A DNA stretch of 64,000 nt from Tenacibaculum sp. (lineage in GTDB: Bacteria; Bacteroidota; Bacteroidia; Flavobacteriales; Flavobacteriaceae): NCBI GenBank assembly GCA_022448525.1, contig JAKVCX010000004.1, forward strand, positions 62,001 through 126,000, written 5' to 3'. How positions within the stretch are numbered: the first letter of the stretch is position 1; every line of letters starts with the position of its first letter. Below are positions 18,451 through 27,112 of this stretch, piece by piece. The translations under genes were made by a program, and so were the position numbers. The notes under the pieces were generated by a model, which ran no database searches, was not told where the DNA came from, and was given only the letters and a program-made list of their open reading frames with translations.

Positions 18451-20265
18451 ATGGTAGAATTAGCAGGTATAATTATTTTAGGAATTTTAGCGCAATGGGT
18501 AGCATGGAAATTGAAGATTCCAGCTATTCTGCCTTTAATCTTAATAGGATTATTGGTGGGACCTGTAGCAGCTGAATTCTTTAGTGAAAATGGTAGTAAA
18601 TGGATAGAGCCAATTTGGAATGGAGAAAAAGGATTGTTTCCTGGTGAAGGTTTGTTCTATTTTGTTTCACTAGCCATAAGTATTATACTTTTTGAAGGAG
18701 GATTAACATTAAAAAAGAGTGAAATTAATAATGTAGGTCCAGTAATTACTAAGCTTGTAACCTTAGGTTCTGTAGTTACGTTTTTCCTAGCTGGTATTTT
18801 TGCTCATTATATTTTCAATCTCGGTTGGGAATTATCTTTATTATTTTCGGCATTAATTATTGTAACAGGTCCAACAGTTATTTCTCCGATTTTGAGAAAT
18901 ATTCCGTTAAAAAAAGATGTAGCTGCTGTATTGAAGTGGGAAGGGATTTTAATCGACCCAATTGGAGCGTTAGTAGCAGTTTTGGTATTTGAATTTATAA
19001 GTGTTGGAGGAGAAAGTGGTTTTACACAAACTGCATTAATTGAATTCTTCAAAATTATTCTTTTTGGTACTTCATTAGGATTCATTTTTGCAAAGGCATT
19101 AATATTTTTTATCAATCGAAAGTTTGTACCTCATTATTTGCTTAATGTAGTTTCTTTATCAATGGTGTTATTAGTATTTGTTTTATCAGATCTTTTAGCT
19201 CATGAATCAGGATTGTTAGCAGTTGTTGTTATGGGAATGGTAATAGCAAATAGTAAATTAAAAAGCTTTGATGAGTTATTATATTTCAAGGAATCTCTTA
19301 CCGTTTTATTAATTTCTATTTTATTCATTTTGCTTGCTGCGAACATGGATATGGAGCAATTAATTCTAATATATAATTGGAAAACAGTTTTACTTTTTGC
19401 TTTAGTAGTATTTGTTGTGCGTCCTTTAGGGGTTTTCTTGAGTACACATAAATCTACTCTTAAATTAAATGAGAAGCTATTTATCAGTTGGGTAGGACCA
19501 AGAGGTATTGTAGCAGCAGGAATCGCTTCTTTATTTGGAACGAAGTTAATGAAATTGGGTATCGAAGGTGCAAATTATATAACTCCACTGGTATTTACCA
19601 TGGTTTTAGGAACGGTTTTATTAAATGCTACTACTGCGAGAATGGTTGCGAAAATGATTGGAGTTTTTCTTAAAAAATCTGAAGCAATTGTTTTTGTAGG
19701 AGCTTCTAGATCTGCAAGATTAATAGCCAAATTCCTGATAGATAATAATAGAAGAGTTATTTTATTAGATAGCAATAAAGATTATGTAAACGATGCCAAA
19801 GAAATGGGAATCGAAGCCTTTAATATTGATATCTATAATGATAATTTAGATAGTAATGTTGAATTAAGTGATGTTGGATATTTAATTGCAATGACAGGTA
19901 GTGATGTAATTAATAAATATGCAATTGAGCGTTTTTCTGGTGTGTTTGGAGAAATGGGAGCTTATAGATTGGCAACTTCTCGTGAAGTTACTTCAAGAAA
20001 GCCAGAGAATTCAGACACTTTGTTTACAGCGAATGATGATTTCATTAATCTTACTGAAACTATAAGAGATTATCCTCAAATTAATGAGTTGACTGTTAAA
20101 TCTTCTGAAGATTTTAAAGGAAAAGTACAAGTTATTAATGAGAAGGATAACGCCATACCGTTATTCTTAAAGTCAAATACTCAAATTAAGATCTTAGCTG
20201 AAGTAAAAGAACAAGACATAAAAGAAAATGATGTGATTGTTTATGTGGGGGAACAAGTAGCTTAA
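18451..20265 (+). CDS. Cation:proton antiporter (CPA1 type) with TrkA-N regulatory domain
   Basis: The 604-residue protein has about 12 membrane helices in residues 1-410 (first helix MVELAGIIILGILAQWVAW). They include VTGPTVISPILRN and WEGILIDPIGALVAV, the ion-binding region with the paired acidic residue of NhaP/CPA1 antiporters, and the WVGPRGIVAAGIASLF motif. Residues about 415-530 form a Rossmann-like TrkA-N domain (IVFVGASRSARLIAKFLI, RVILLDSN), and the end resembles TrkA-C. It probably exchanges Na+ or K+ for H+ with nucleotide-linked control. It follows pbpC by 66 bases. Confidence 0.9.
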   Translation: MVELAGIIILGILAQWVAWKLKIPAILPLILIGLLVGPVAAEFFSENGSKWIEPIWNGEKGLFPGEGLFYFVSLAISIILFEGGLTLKKSEINNVGPVITKLVTLGSVVTFFLAGIFAHYIFNLGWELSLLFSALIIVTGPTVISPILRNIPLKKDVAAVLKWEGILIDPIGALVAVLVFEFISVGGESGFTQTALIEFFKIILFGTSLGFIFAKALIFFINRKFVPHYLLNVVSLSMVLLVFVLSDLLAHESGLLAVVVMGMVIANSKLKSFDELLYFKESLTVLLISILFILLAANMDMEQLILIYNWKTVLLFALVVFVVRPLGVFLSTHKSTLKLNEKLFISWVGPRGIVAAGIASLFGTKLMKLGIEGANYITPLVFTMVLGTVLLNATTARMVAKMIGVFLKKSEAIVFVGASRSARLIAKFLIDNNRRVILLDSNKDYVNDAKEMGIEAFNIDIYNDNLDSNVELSDVGYLIAMTGSDVINKYAIERFSGVFGEMGAYRLATSREVTSRKPENSDTLFTANDDFINLTETIRDYPQINELTVKSSEDFKGKVQVINEKDNAIPLFLKSNTQIKILAEVKEQDIKENDVIVYVGEQVA

Positions 20266-20330
20266 TAAAAGTTACGGAAATCCACATTTTTCCATGCAGT
20301 AATTCCATTTTTTAGAATAAGCGAGTGAAT

Positions 20331-20338
20331 TAGTTTTG
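20331..20338 (+). promoter_or_regulatory. -7 box before the 91-residue gene
   Basis: TAGTTTTG fits TAnnTTTG, 19 bases before the ATG at 20358. It supports the small gene downstream being real. Confidence 0.4.
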
Positions 20339-20357
20339 TTTTATAAATGGGGAAATT

Positions 20358-20633
20358 ATGGAAGAATTAGTCTTCAAAACTTTAGCAGCAGGGAAAGAAT
20401 TTGGTAACATCGATAATCTTATTAATGATATTGTAAAGAATAGTCATAATGATGAGGTTACTTTTAGTGAAGTAAAAGAGTCTGTTCTAAAACTTATTTT
20501 ATATCGTTTTATTAAGGTTGATACTTCTAATGAAGTAAAAGGTATCATTAAAGAAGATAATTTTTATGAAGCTCTTGAAATTGGCGGGGTTTCACCTTGG
20601 TTGAAAAGAAAAAGATCTTTGTCTGTAGTTTAG
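20358..20633 (+). CDS. Small protein of unknown function
   Basis: I do not recognise this 91-residue protein. It is soluble and mostly helical in composition, with no signal peptide. It opens with EELVFKTLAAGKEFGNIDN and ends with a basic segment, WLKRKRSL. Support for it being real is the -7 box just upstream, the normal amino-acid composition, and a clean end that overlaps the convergent dnaX stop by four bases. Confidence 0.6.
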   Translation: MEELVFKTLAAGKEFGNIDNLINDIVKNSHNDEVTFSEVKESVLKLILYRFIKVDTSNEVKGIIKEDNFYEALEIGGVSPWLKRKRSLSVV

Positions 20634-22327
20634 ATATCTAATCCGAAAGTGTTTTTTAATTTTTCTAAAAGAGGATTCTTTTCTTTTAATTTTTGATATT
20701 TTTCGTGTGGAGTATAGGCAAACTTCTTCTCAACTGTTTCACTAACGACAATATTAATAGCTATTCCGTAGTTATTTAACTTTTCTCGTAGGAATTTTAG
20801 TAATGCAGGTCTTCCTTTTCCTAGTTGACTTTTCATCAACTTATTAGGTAAAGTAACAATAATTTCAAAATTTTGACCAAGTTTTGGTTGCCCAGCTAAT
20901 AGAATAGAAGCCATATTTTTTTCTCCTAGTTCTTGAAGTTTAAAATAATATTTATTCCAAGCATCGGTGAGTTGCTCCTCATTAAAAGGGGTTCTTGGAT
21001 GATTGTCAAAGTTCTCTTCTTCATCAGTAACCACTTTTACAACTCTCTTTTCAGTCAAACTTTTTAAAGAAAGAGCAGAAGTTCTTCTTTTAATATTTTT
21101 AATTGAAGGTTTTTTCGGTTCTTCAGCAATAGATGGCTGTTTAGGTTTAGCTGTAGTTTTAGTTTGAACTTTAGTCGCTGATGCAACTTTTTCAATTTTC
21201 TTAATAGCTGGTGATAATGCTGTAAAAAACGTAGCAGGAATTATGTAGTTGCTACCTTTTTTTTTTTCTCCATCAAAATTGATAGAGGCTAACTGCATTA
21301 GGCAAAGTTCAACAAGTAACCGTTGATTTTTACTTGATTTGTATTTTAAATCACAATCATTTGCTTTGTCAATGGCAGGTAGTAAAAATGACATAGCTGC
21401 TTTCGTAGCTTGTTCTAAATATTTCTTTTTTATGGTATCACCAACCTCTAGTAAAGTTATAGTGGCGTTATCCTTTGCTACCAATAAATCTCTAAAATGA
21501 GAAGCTAAGCCACTAATGAAATGTTGCCCTTCAAAACCTTTAGATAAAACATCATTGTAAGCCATTAAAGCTTCAGGAATTTTATTCTCAAGTAACAGAT
21601 CCGTCATATTAAAGTATACTTCGTAATCTAATACATTTAAGTTTTGAGTAACGGCTTCACGTGTTAAGTTATTTCCAGAAAAACTAACGACTCTATCAAA
21701 AATAGATAAAGCATCACGCATTGCTCCGTCAGCTTTTTGGGCAATAATATGTAAAGCATCATCCTCAGCAGTAATATTCTCACGTTCACAAATAACTTTC
21801 AAATAATTTTTAGCGTCTAAAACACCAATTCTTTTGAAATCAAAAATTTGACAACGAGATAAAATCGTTGGAATAATTTTGTGTTTTTCTGTAGTTGCTA
21901 AGATGAAAATTGCATGCGAAGGTGGTTCTTCTAATGTTTTTAAGAAGGCATTAAAGGCTGCTTGAGATAGCATATGAACCTCATCGATAATATATACTTT
22001 GTATTTACCTGTTTGAGGAGGAATTCTTACCTGATCTGTTAAGTTTCTAATATCATCAACAGAGTTATTTGATGCGGCATCTAATTCAAAAATATTAAAA
22101 GCAAAATCTTCATCTGTATTTTCTGAACTTTCCTGGTTTATACGTTTAGCCAGAATACGTGCACAAGACGTTTTACCAACACCACGAGGTCCTGTAAACA
22201 ATAAGGCTTGTGCTAGATGGTTGTTTTTTATAGCATTTTCAAGCGTATTTGTTATGGCTTGTTGCCCAACAACATCCTCAAAATTTTGAGGTCGATATTT
22301 ACGTGCAGATACTATAAAGTGTTCCAT
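20630..22327 (-). CDS. dnaX: DNA polymerase III subunit gamma/tau
   Basis: This is the clamp-loader ATPase, 565 residues. Domain I carries Walker A (TGPRGVGKTS), Walker B/DExx (IIDEVHMLS), sensor 1 (ATTEKHKI) and the SRC arginine-finger motif (SRCQIFDF). Domain III ends near residue 350. A Lys/Thr/Pro-rich linker then leads to the tau-specific C-terminal domain. At codons 354-357 the coding strand has a run of 11 A (GAA AAA AAA AAA, then GGT). A -1 shift or an extra A gives Lys-Arg-stop and a 358-residue product. Losing one A gives a stop after four more codons (361 residues). Either product would be gamma-like, ending just after domain III. Confidence 0.95.
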   Translation of the reverse strand: MEHFIVSARKYRPQNFEDVVGQQAITNTLENAIKNNHLAQALLFTGPRGVGKTSCARILAKRINQESSENTDEDFAFNIFELDAASNNSVDDIRNLTDQVRIPPQTGKYKVYIIDEVHMLSQAAFNAFLKTLEEPPSHAIFILATTEKHKIIPTILSRCQIFDFKRIGVLDAKNYLKVICERENITAEDDALHIIAQKADGAMRDALSIFDRVVSFSGNNLTREAVTQNLNVLDYEVYFNMTDLLLENKIPEALMAYNDVLSKGFEGQHFISGLASHFRDLLVAKDNATITLLEVGDTIKKKYLEQATKAAMSFLLPAIDKANDCDLKYKSSKNQRLLVELCLMQLASINFDGEKKKGSNYIIPATFFTALSPAIKKIEKVASATKVQTKTTAKPKQPSIAEEPKKPSIKNIKRRTSALSLKSLTEKRVVKVVTDEEENFDNHPRTPFNEEQLTDAWNKYYFKLQELGEKNMASILLAGQPKLGQNFEIIVTLPNKLMKSQLGKGRPALLKFLREKLNNYGIAINIVVSETVEKKFAYTPHEKYQKLKEKNPLLEKLKNTFGLDI

Positions 22328-22348
22328 TAATACTCTTAAATTCTATAA

Positions 22349-22380
22349 CAAAAGTAGCAAACGCAACTAGTATTGACAAA
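22349..22380 (-). promoter_or_regulatory. dnaX promoter
   Basis: On the minus strand a TTTG (22377-22380), a 20-base spacer and TACTTTTG (22349-22356) match the Bacteroidetes -33/-7 layout. The predicted start is near 22343, giving a leader of about 16 bases. Confidence 0.6.
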
Positions 22381-22399
22381 CAAAGTTGTAAACAATAAA

Positions 22400-22433
22400 A
22401 AATCCCACTTCTAAGTAATTAAAAGTGAGATTT
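22400..22433 (-). terminator. Terminator of the DUF6607 gene
   Basis: On the minus strand, AAATCTCACTT pairs with AAGTGGGATTT (one G-T pair), followed by a TTT-rich tail, just after the DUF6607 stop codon. Confidence 0.6.
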
Positions 22434-22455
22434 AAAACAACACAAAATATGGACA

Positions 22456-23367
22456 TTAATTTAGAAATTGATCAATTATTGTATTGACATCTTTCTTAGA
22501 TGCGTTTGCTTTAAGAGCAAATAAATGGGAGAATAATTTTTTGTTATTCACTTTTGGTTGAAGTACAATATCTTTCTTCATATCAAATGCTTTGTCCCAT
22601 TTTTTGCGTATTTTTTTCCATAGTGATTTGTTTTCTTTCCACCATTTCTGAGCTGCTTCACATTGAGAGTCTTCAATTTTTACGTAAGTGTTAAACCCTT
22701 TTTCTTGTGCTAAAACGAAATCTTCCTTGTTATCTTCTCTTACGATTTTGTCGTTGTCTTGCTCATGAATCCATCCTTCACTAGTTATTTCATGACGATT
22801 TCTTCTGTGCATTACATTATAATCAGAACGTTTGGTATGTTCGCGTCTAGCTAAAGGAGCGTCTGTACCGTTTTCCCAATAACTTTTTCCATCAACATGC
22901 ACCCAAGAGGCACTTCCTTCATATCTCGGACTATCATCAACTTGAAATACTTTTTGAGTCCATTGTCCTTCAACGTTTTCTTTAGGTAACTCCACGTATT
23001 TCCAATGCGTTCCTTTTTGGAACATAAACATATCTTGATTTTCGAATAACCAGTCTTGACGCCAGTGTTTAACAATATGCGGTTTCGATTTTGGTCCAAC
23101 GATTAATAAATGTTGTAGTTGGATTTTATTGTTTTTATCTGTAACTATTTCAACCCATTCCAAGGCTTTATCATGTTTCACTTTAGATGGTTTATATAAA
23201 CTATCACTTGAATAATTGAATGTTTCAGTAAAGTTGAATCCTACCTTATAGCAACCACTCATTGCTTTAATTGCTTCTACATCTTTTTGTTTTTTGTTTT
23301 TCTGTGCTATTCCGTTTGAAATACCAAATAATGTAATCGTAAGAATTGCTATTAGTTTTTTCATCAC
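22456..23367 (-). CDS. DUF6607 family secreted protein (haem-uptake neighbourhood)
   Basis: The 303-residue protein has a signal peptide (MMKKLIAILTITLFGIS, ending at IAQ). The body is Trp- and charge-rich, with blocks such as MSGCYKVGFNFTETF, EWVEIV, HWRQDWLFENQDMF and RREHTKRSDYNV, consistent with DUF6607. The family is found in Bacteroidetes beside TonB-dependent receptors. Here it is divergent from a TonB receptor followed by an HmuY gene, so a role in haem or iron acquisition is inferred. No biochemical function is known to me. Confidence 0.8.
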   Translation of the reverse strand: MMKKLIAILTITLFGISNGIAQKNKKQKDVEAIKAMSGCYKVGFNFTETFNYSSDSLYKPSKVKHDKALEWVEIVTDKNNKIQLQHLLIVGPKSKPHIVKHWRQDWLFENQDMFMFQKGTHWKYVELPKENVEGQWTQKVFQVDDSPRYEGSASWVHVDGKSYWENGTDAPLARREHTKRSDYNVMHRRNRHEITSEGWIHEQDNDKIVREDNKEDFVLAQEKGFNTYVKIEDSQCEAAQKWWKENKSLWKKIRKKWDKAFDMKKDIVLQPKVNNKKLFSHLFALKANASKKDVNTIIDQFLN

Positions 23368-23433
23368 TCTATGTATTTAAAATTTGATATCGCAAAAATA
23401 GTATTTTTATTTAGATTGATTAAAAATAAAATA

Positions 23434-23441
23434 TATATTTG
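23434..23441 (+). promoter_or_regulatory. -7 box of the haem-receptor operon
   Basis: TATATTTG matches TAnnTTTG exactly, 17 bases upstream of the receptor ATG. Just upstream, AT-rich sequence (23403-23432) has partial dyad symmetry and could hold an iron-responsive operator, but I cannot match it to a defined Fur box. Confidence 0.5.
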
Positions 23442-23458
23442 CATCAAAATTATTAAGA

Positions 23459-25510
23459 ATGTTTCTAAATAAGATTTTAAGAATGTCATGTATGTTTTAT
23501 GGGGTAATGTCATTCTCACAAGATTTTCAAAAAAAAACAGATAGTTTACATAATGACTTAGATGAAGTTATTGTAACAGCAACTAGAACTAAAAGACAAT
23601 TGTCTTCGGTACCGATGCCCGTAACATTGATAAGTAAAAAGCAAATTTTACAAACTGGAGCTACAAGACTAAGAGATATTATTTTGGAGCAAACAGGATT
23701 GGTAATGGTTACTGATTTTGGTAATTCTGAAGGAGTGCAAATGCAAGGTGTTGATGCGGATTACACACTGATTTTAGTGAATGGTTTACCCTTGATTGGA
23801 AGAACTTCAGGGAATATTGATTTAAACAGGCTTTCTATTAATAATATAAAGCAAATCGAAATTGTGAAAGGTCCTTCGTCTTCTCTTTATGGTTCAGAAG
23901 CTTTAGGAGGAGTGATAAATATTATTACTGAAACTCCCAAAGATGGTGTTACCAAAGGATCAGTAAGTTATATGTCAAGGATAAAGGCCCGAGAAGAATT
24001 AGACTTAAATACAAGTTTAACTTATGGAAAAGGAAAATTAGGAATTGATGCTTCTTTTAATTTAAATTCAGCAGGAGCTTACGATTTGTCACCAGGAGAT
24101 AATTCGAATACGGCCGCTGCTTATCAGAATGGGGCCGGGAATTTAAGATTGTCATATAAATTTTCTGAGAAGATATCTTCCAATTTTGAAGGTCGATACT
24201 TTAAAGAGAATGTTTATAATGATTCGGGAGATGCAACTAGATCAGATTTTGGTGCTTCTCTAAAGACTTCGCATACTCTGAGTGAAAAACTCAAATTAAA
24301 TTACTTGGTATATGGAACACGTTTTAAAACAGAAAGCATTTTCAATGGTGAAAGTTCTGTTTTTAATCAAACGCTGTTGAGACCAGAAGTAAAATCGGAA
24401 CTACATCTTAATAAAGGAACATTAGTAACGGGTGTCGGAGCTAATTTTGATGGATTGGAGCGAACTTTTTTCGATGGAAAAGAACAGTTTAATGCCTATT
24501 ATGTATTTGGTCAGTTTGATACAAATATTTCGGAAAAGGTGAATTTGATAGCAGGCTTGAGGTTTGATAGTTTTAATAAGTTCAATTCGGCTTTTAGTCC
24601 AAAACTTTCTACGAATTATAAAATTAATGATTGGTTAACTACTAAAGCATCTGTAGGTTTTGGTTACAAAGTTCCTGATTTTCGACAGCTCTTTTTCAAT
24701 TTTAGAAATACTGCTGGAGGATATGTTGTACTTGGAACCCAGGTTTTACATGAGTTGTATGGAGATTTACCGGAACTTCAAGGATTAAGTAAAGAATTAA
24801 ATCCTGAAAGTTCAATTGGATATAATTTAGGTTTTCAATTAAAACCAATAACAGGTTTACATTTAGATGTGAATTTCTTTAGAAACGATATTAAAGATTT
24901 GATAAATACGTTTGTAGTTTCTAGAAATTTCACAGATTTACCAAATACTTCTGTTTTCTCATACGAGAATCGAGACAGAGTTTTTACCCAAGGAATTGAG
25001 CTAGACTTATCTTACAGAATTAATAATAATTTGAAGTTTTCAACTGGTTATCAATTTTTAGATACTGGAGATAAAGAAGAAATAGAAAGAATAAAAAAAG
25101 GAGAAGTATTTTTTAGAAGAACTCCAACATCTCCTTCAGAAAGATTAAGCTTATCTAACTATTTCGGATTGGCTAATCGTTCTCAACACACAGCAAACGT
25201 TAAACTTTTCTATGAAAATTTTGCTCATCGTTTTTCGGCAAATGTACGAGTTCTTTATAGAAGTAAGTATGCGCTTTTTGATACCAATAACAGCGCTGAA
25301 ATTATTGATACTTACGATGATTTCATTGCTGGAAATGCCTTGGTTAATGTAGCATTTCACAAAGACATCTTTAATTCCATGAAACTTCAAATTGGAGTAG
25401 ATAATTTATTCAATAGTGACGGAAATGAAAATGCAGATACGTTTGAAAACTTAGACGCAGCATTACGTTTAGGAAGAACTTTTTACACACGAATTCAATT
25501 TAATTTATAA
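23459..25510 (+). CDS. TonB-dependent outer-membrane receptor (HmuR-like)
   Basis: The 683-residue protein has a signal peptide ending near MSFSQ, a TonB-box-like region (LDEVIVTATRTKR, about residues 34-46), and a plug domain with VLVNG-type (LILVNGLPLIGR), IEIVKGPSSSLYGSEALGGVINIIT motifs. A 22-strand barrel ends in an aromatic C-terminal residue pair (FYTRIQFNL). It imports a large ligand across the outer membrane using TonB energy. The HmuY gene follows by 18 bases and DUF6607 is divergent, which together point to haem as the ligand (inference). Confidence 0.9.
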   Translation: MFLNKILRMSCMFYGVMSFSQDFQKKTDSLHNDLDEVIVTATRTKRQLSSVPMPVTLISKKQILQTGATRLRDIILEQTGLVMVTDFGNSEGVQMQGVDADYTLILVNGLPLIGRTSGNIDLNRLSINNIKQIEIVKGPSSSLYGSEALGGVINIITETPKDGVTKGSVSYMSRIKAREELDLNTSLTYGKGKLGIDASFNLNSAGAYDLSPGDNSNTAAAYQNGAGNLRLSYKFSEKISSNFEGRYFKENVYNDSGDATRSDFGASLKTSHTLSEKLKLNYLVYGTRFKTESIFNGESSVFNQTLLRPEVKSELHLNKGTLVTGVGANFDGLERTFFDGKEQFNAYYVFGQFDTNISEKVNLIAGLRFDSFNKFNSAFSPKLSTNYKINDWLTTKASVGFGYKVPDFRQLFFNFRNTAGGYVVLGTQVLHELYGDLPELQGLSKELNPESSIGYNLGFQLKPITGLHLDVNFFRNDIKDLINTFVVSRNFTDLPNTSVFSYENRDRVFTQGIELDLSYRINNNLKFSTGYQFLDTGDKEEIERIKKGEVFFRRTPTSPSERLSLSNYFGLANRSQHTANVKLFYENFAHRFSANVRVLYRSKYALFDTNNSAEIIDTYDDFIAGNALVNVAFHKDIFNSMKLQIGVDNLFNSDGNENADTFENLDAALRLGRTFYTRIQFNL

Positions 25511-25528
25511 ATATTTAATAATCAATAT

Positions 25529-26170
25529 ATGAAACGCTTAAAATTAATAGCAACTTTAATGATCATAAGTTTTGTTTTTACTTCATGTAACGATGATAAT
25601 GATGATGGATCTAACGTATTACCAGTAGAAGCTAAAACAGTTACTAATTTACCGGCATTACAAACAACAGACTATACTCAAAATCCACCAGTAACTTCGG
25701 GTACTTTTACTGGATTTAGTTTTAAAACTGGAACAATTGTAACTGATGGGACTTGGGATATTGCGTTTAGAGGAACCACTATTTTAGTAAATGGAGGATC
25801 AAAAATTGGTGGGTTAACTGATGAACCTGAAAGAACTGGAACAGCGGCGTTAACAACAATTACTGGAACTTTTGCTGAAACAATTGTAGCGCCTGCCGAT
25901 GCAGCTTCATATACTCAAGATGCTTCGGGAAGTTATGCTTTACCTACGGGTAGTGGTAATGGTTGGTATACTTATGCTGGTTCTCCAACTCATTTAATTA
26001 GTCCAATTGCAGGAAAAGTATTTGTTGTAAGAACTACGGATGGTAATTATGCGAAAATGGAAATTGTAAGTTATTACAAAGACAATGATCCAAGTAACGC
26101 GGATAATTCAAGATATTATACTTTCAATTATGTATATAATCCAAATGTTGGAGATAAAAATATTCAATAG
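25529..26170 (+). CDS. HmuY-family haem-binding lipoprotein
   Basis: The 213-residue lipoprotein has lipobox FTSC followed by an Asp/Asn-rich stretch. The core fits HmuY: GTWDIAFRGTTILVNGG, GNGWYTYAG, SPIAGKVFVVRTTDGNYAKMEI and the final strand YYTFNYVYN. HmuY proteins bind haem at the cell surface and pass it to the partner TonB receptor, which is encoded immediately upstream. A terminator follows. Confidence 0.87.
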   Translation: MKRLKLIATLMIISFVFTSCNDDNDDGSNVLPVEAKTVTNLPALQTTDYTQNPPVTSGTFTGFSFKTGTIVTDGTWDIAFRGTTILVNGGSKIGGLTDEPERTGTAALTTITGTFAETIVAPADAASYTQDASGSYALPTGSGNGWYTYAGSPTHLISPIAGKVFVVRTTDGNYAKMEIVSYYKDNDPSNADNSRYYTFNYVYNPNVGDKNIQ

Positions 26171-26204
26171 TCATCTATGTTGAATTTTGTTAGTTTTTAA
26201 TCTT

Positions 26205-26237
26205 AAAAGCTATTCGAATGGCTCGAATAGCTTTTTT
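26205..26237 (+). terminator. Terminator of the receptor-HmuY operon
   Basis: Stem AAAAGCTATTCGA/TCGAATAGCTTTT with loop ATGGC and a long T-run. Confidence 0.85.
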
Positions 26238-26295
26238 TCGTTATTTTGATGAAAGAAACAAATAAGTGTTACGACGAAGTTCAAAACAGATTAAA

Positions 26296-26892
26296 ATGAA
26301 GAAACTTTTAGCAATTATTTTTATAGGGTTATCAACTTTTTCTAATGCGCAAAAGAAACAAGAAGTAGCATATTTTGCTAGTGGATGTTTTTGGTGCGTT
26401 GAAGCAATTTTTGAAAGTGTAGAAGGTGTGAACGAAGCAGTTTCTGGTTATGCAGGTGGTAATACCACGAATCCAACGTATAGAAAAATAGGAACGGGTA
26501 CAACAGGACATGCAGAGACTGTTGCTGTTTATTACAATCCTAAAAAAGTAAGTTTTAAGACCCTAGTGGAAGTATTTTTTGGTTCACATGACCCAACAAC
26601 AGTAAATGGTCAACATCCTGATTATGGTTCACAATATCGCTCCATTACTTTTTATCAGAATTCAAACGAAAAAAAGATTATTAATGATTATATAAAACTT
26701 TTAAACGCGAAAGTATACGATGGTAAAATTGCTACTGAAGTAACTAAGTTAAAAAAGTTTTACGAAGCTGAAGCTTATCATCAAAATTATGAACGCTTAA
26801 ATCCAAATAACCCATATGTTAGAAATGTTTCTATTCCGAGATTAAATAGATTTAAGCGCAAATTTCCTGAACTTTTAAAGAAGAATCATTAA
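26296..26892 (+). CDS. msrA: Peptide-methionine (S)-S-oxide reductase MsrA, exported
   Basis: MsrA repairs methionine sulfoxide in proteins. From ATG 26296 it has 198 residues with a signal peptide (MKKLLAIIFIGLSTFSNAQ), so it acts outside the cytoplasm. The active-site motif is FASGCFWCVEA (nucleophile GCFWC), followed by SGYAGGNTTNPTY, GHAETVAV, HDPTTVNGQHPDYGSQYRS and the EAYHQNY segment. An alternative GTG at 26266 would put a basic tail before the signal peptide and is less likely. Confidence 0.95.
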   Translation: MKKLLAIIFIGLSTFSNAQKKQEVAYFASGCFWCVEAIFESVEGVNEAVSGYAGGNTTNPTYRKIGTGTTGHAETVAVYYNPKKVSFKTLVEVFFGSHDPTTVNGQHPDYGSQYRSITFYQNSNEKKIINDYIKLLNAKVYDGKIATEVTKLKKFYEAEAYHQNYERLNPNNPYVRNVSIPRLNRFKRKFPELLKKNH

Positions 26893-26911
26893 AAGGTGAA
26901 ATTATAATCCT

Positions 26912-27055
26912 TTAATTTTTTTTCACAATATTCACAAAATCAATACTAAGCTCGGTAAGTGTTTTACTCTTGTCGAGTTTTTTTATGTTCAATTTGTTAA
27001 TGTCAGAAGTCAATAACCCTTTTTCTTGAATTGTTATATTGATAATACTCTCCAT
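26912..27055 (-). CDS. Possible 47-residue protein downstream of btuF
   Basis: The 220-base gap between msrA and btuF holds an open frame on the btuF strand, MESIINITIQEKG to FVNIVKKN, with alternating hydrophobic and Lys residues (LNIKKLDKSKTL). It starts 58 bases after the btuF stop. It has no recognisable family and no clear promoter, so it could equally be non-coding or a gene remnant. Confidence 0.25.
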   Translation of the reverse strand: MESIINITIQEKGLLTSDINKLNIKKLDKSKTLTELSIDFVNIVKKN

Positions 27056-27112
27056 TATTCTCAATTGGATATTATTAATTTTCAAACAAAAACAAATTAA
27101 TGTAGAACTAAA

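Noticed and set aside
18807..19115. Minus-strand open frame of 102 codons inside the antiporter gene
   Set aside because: It is antisense to membrane-helix codons, with a low-complexity Asn/Lys/Thr composition typical of shadow frames.
23403..23432. Fur box before the haem receptor gene
   Set aside because: The sequence is AT-rich with only partial symmetry and cannot be matched to a defined Fur consensus by eye.
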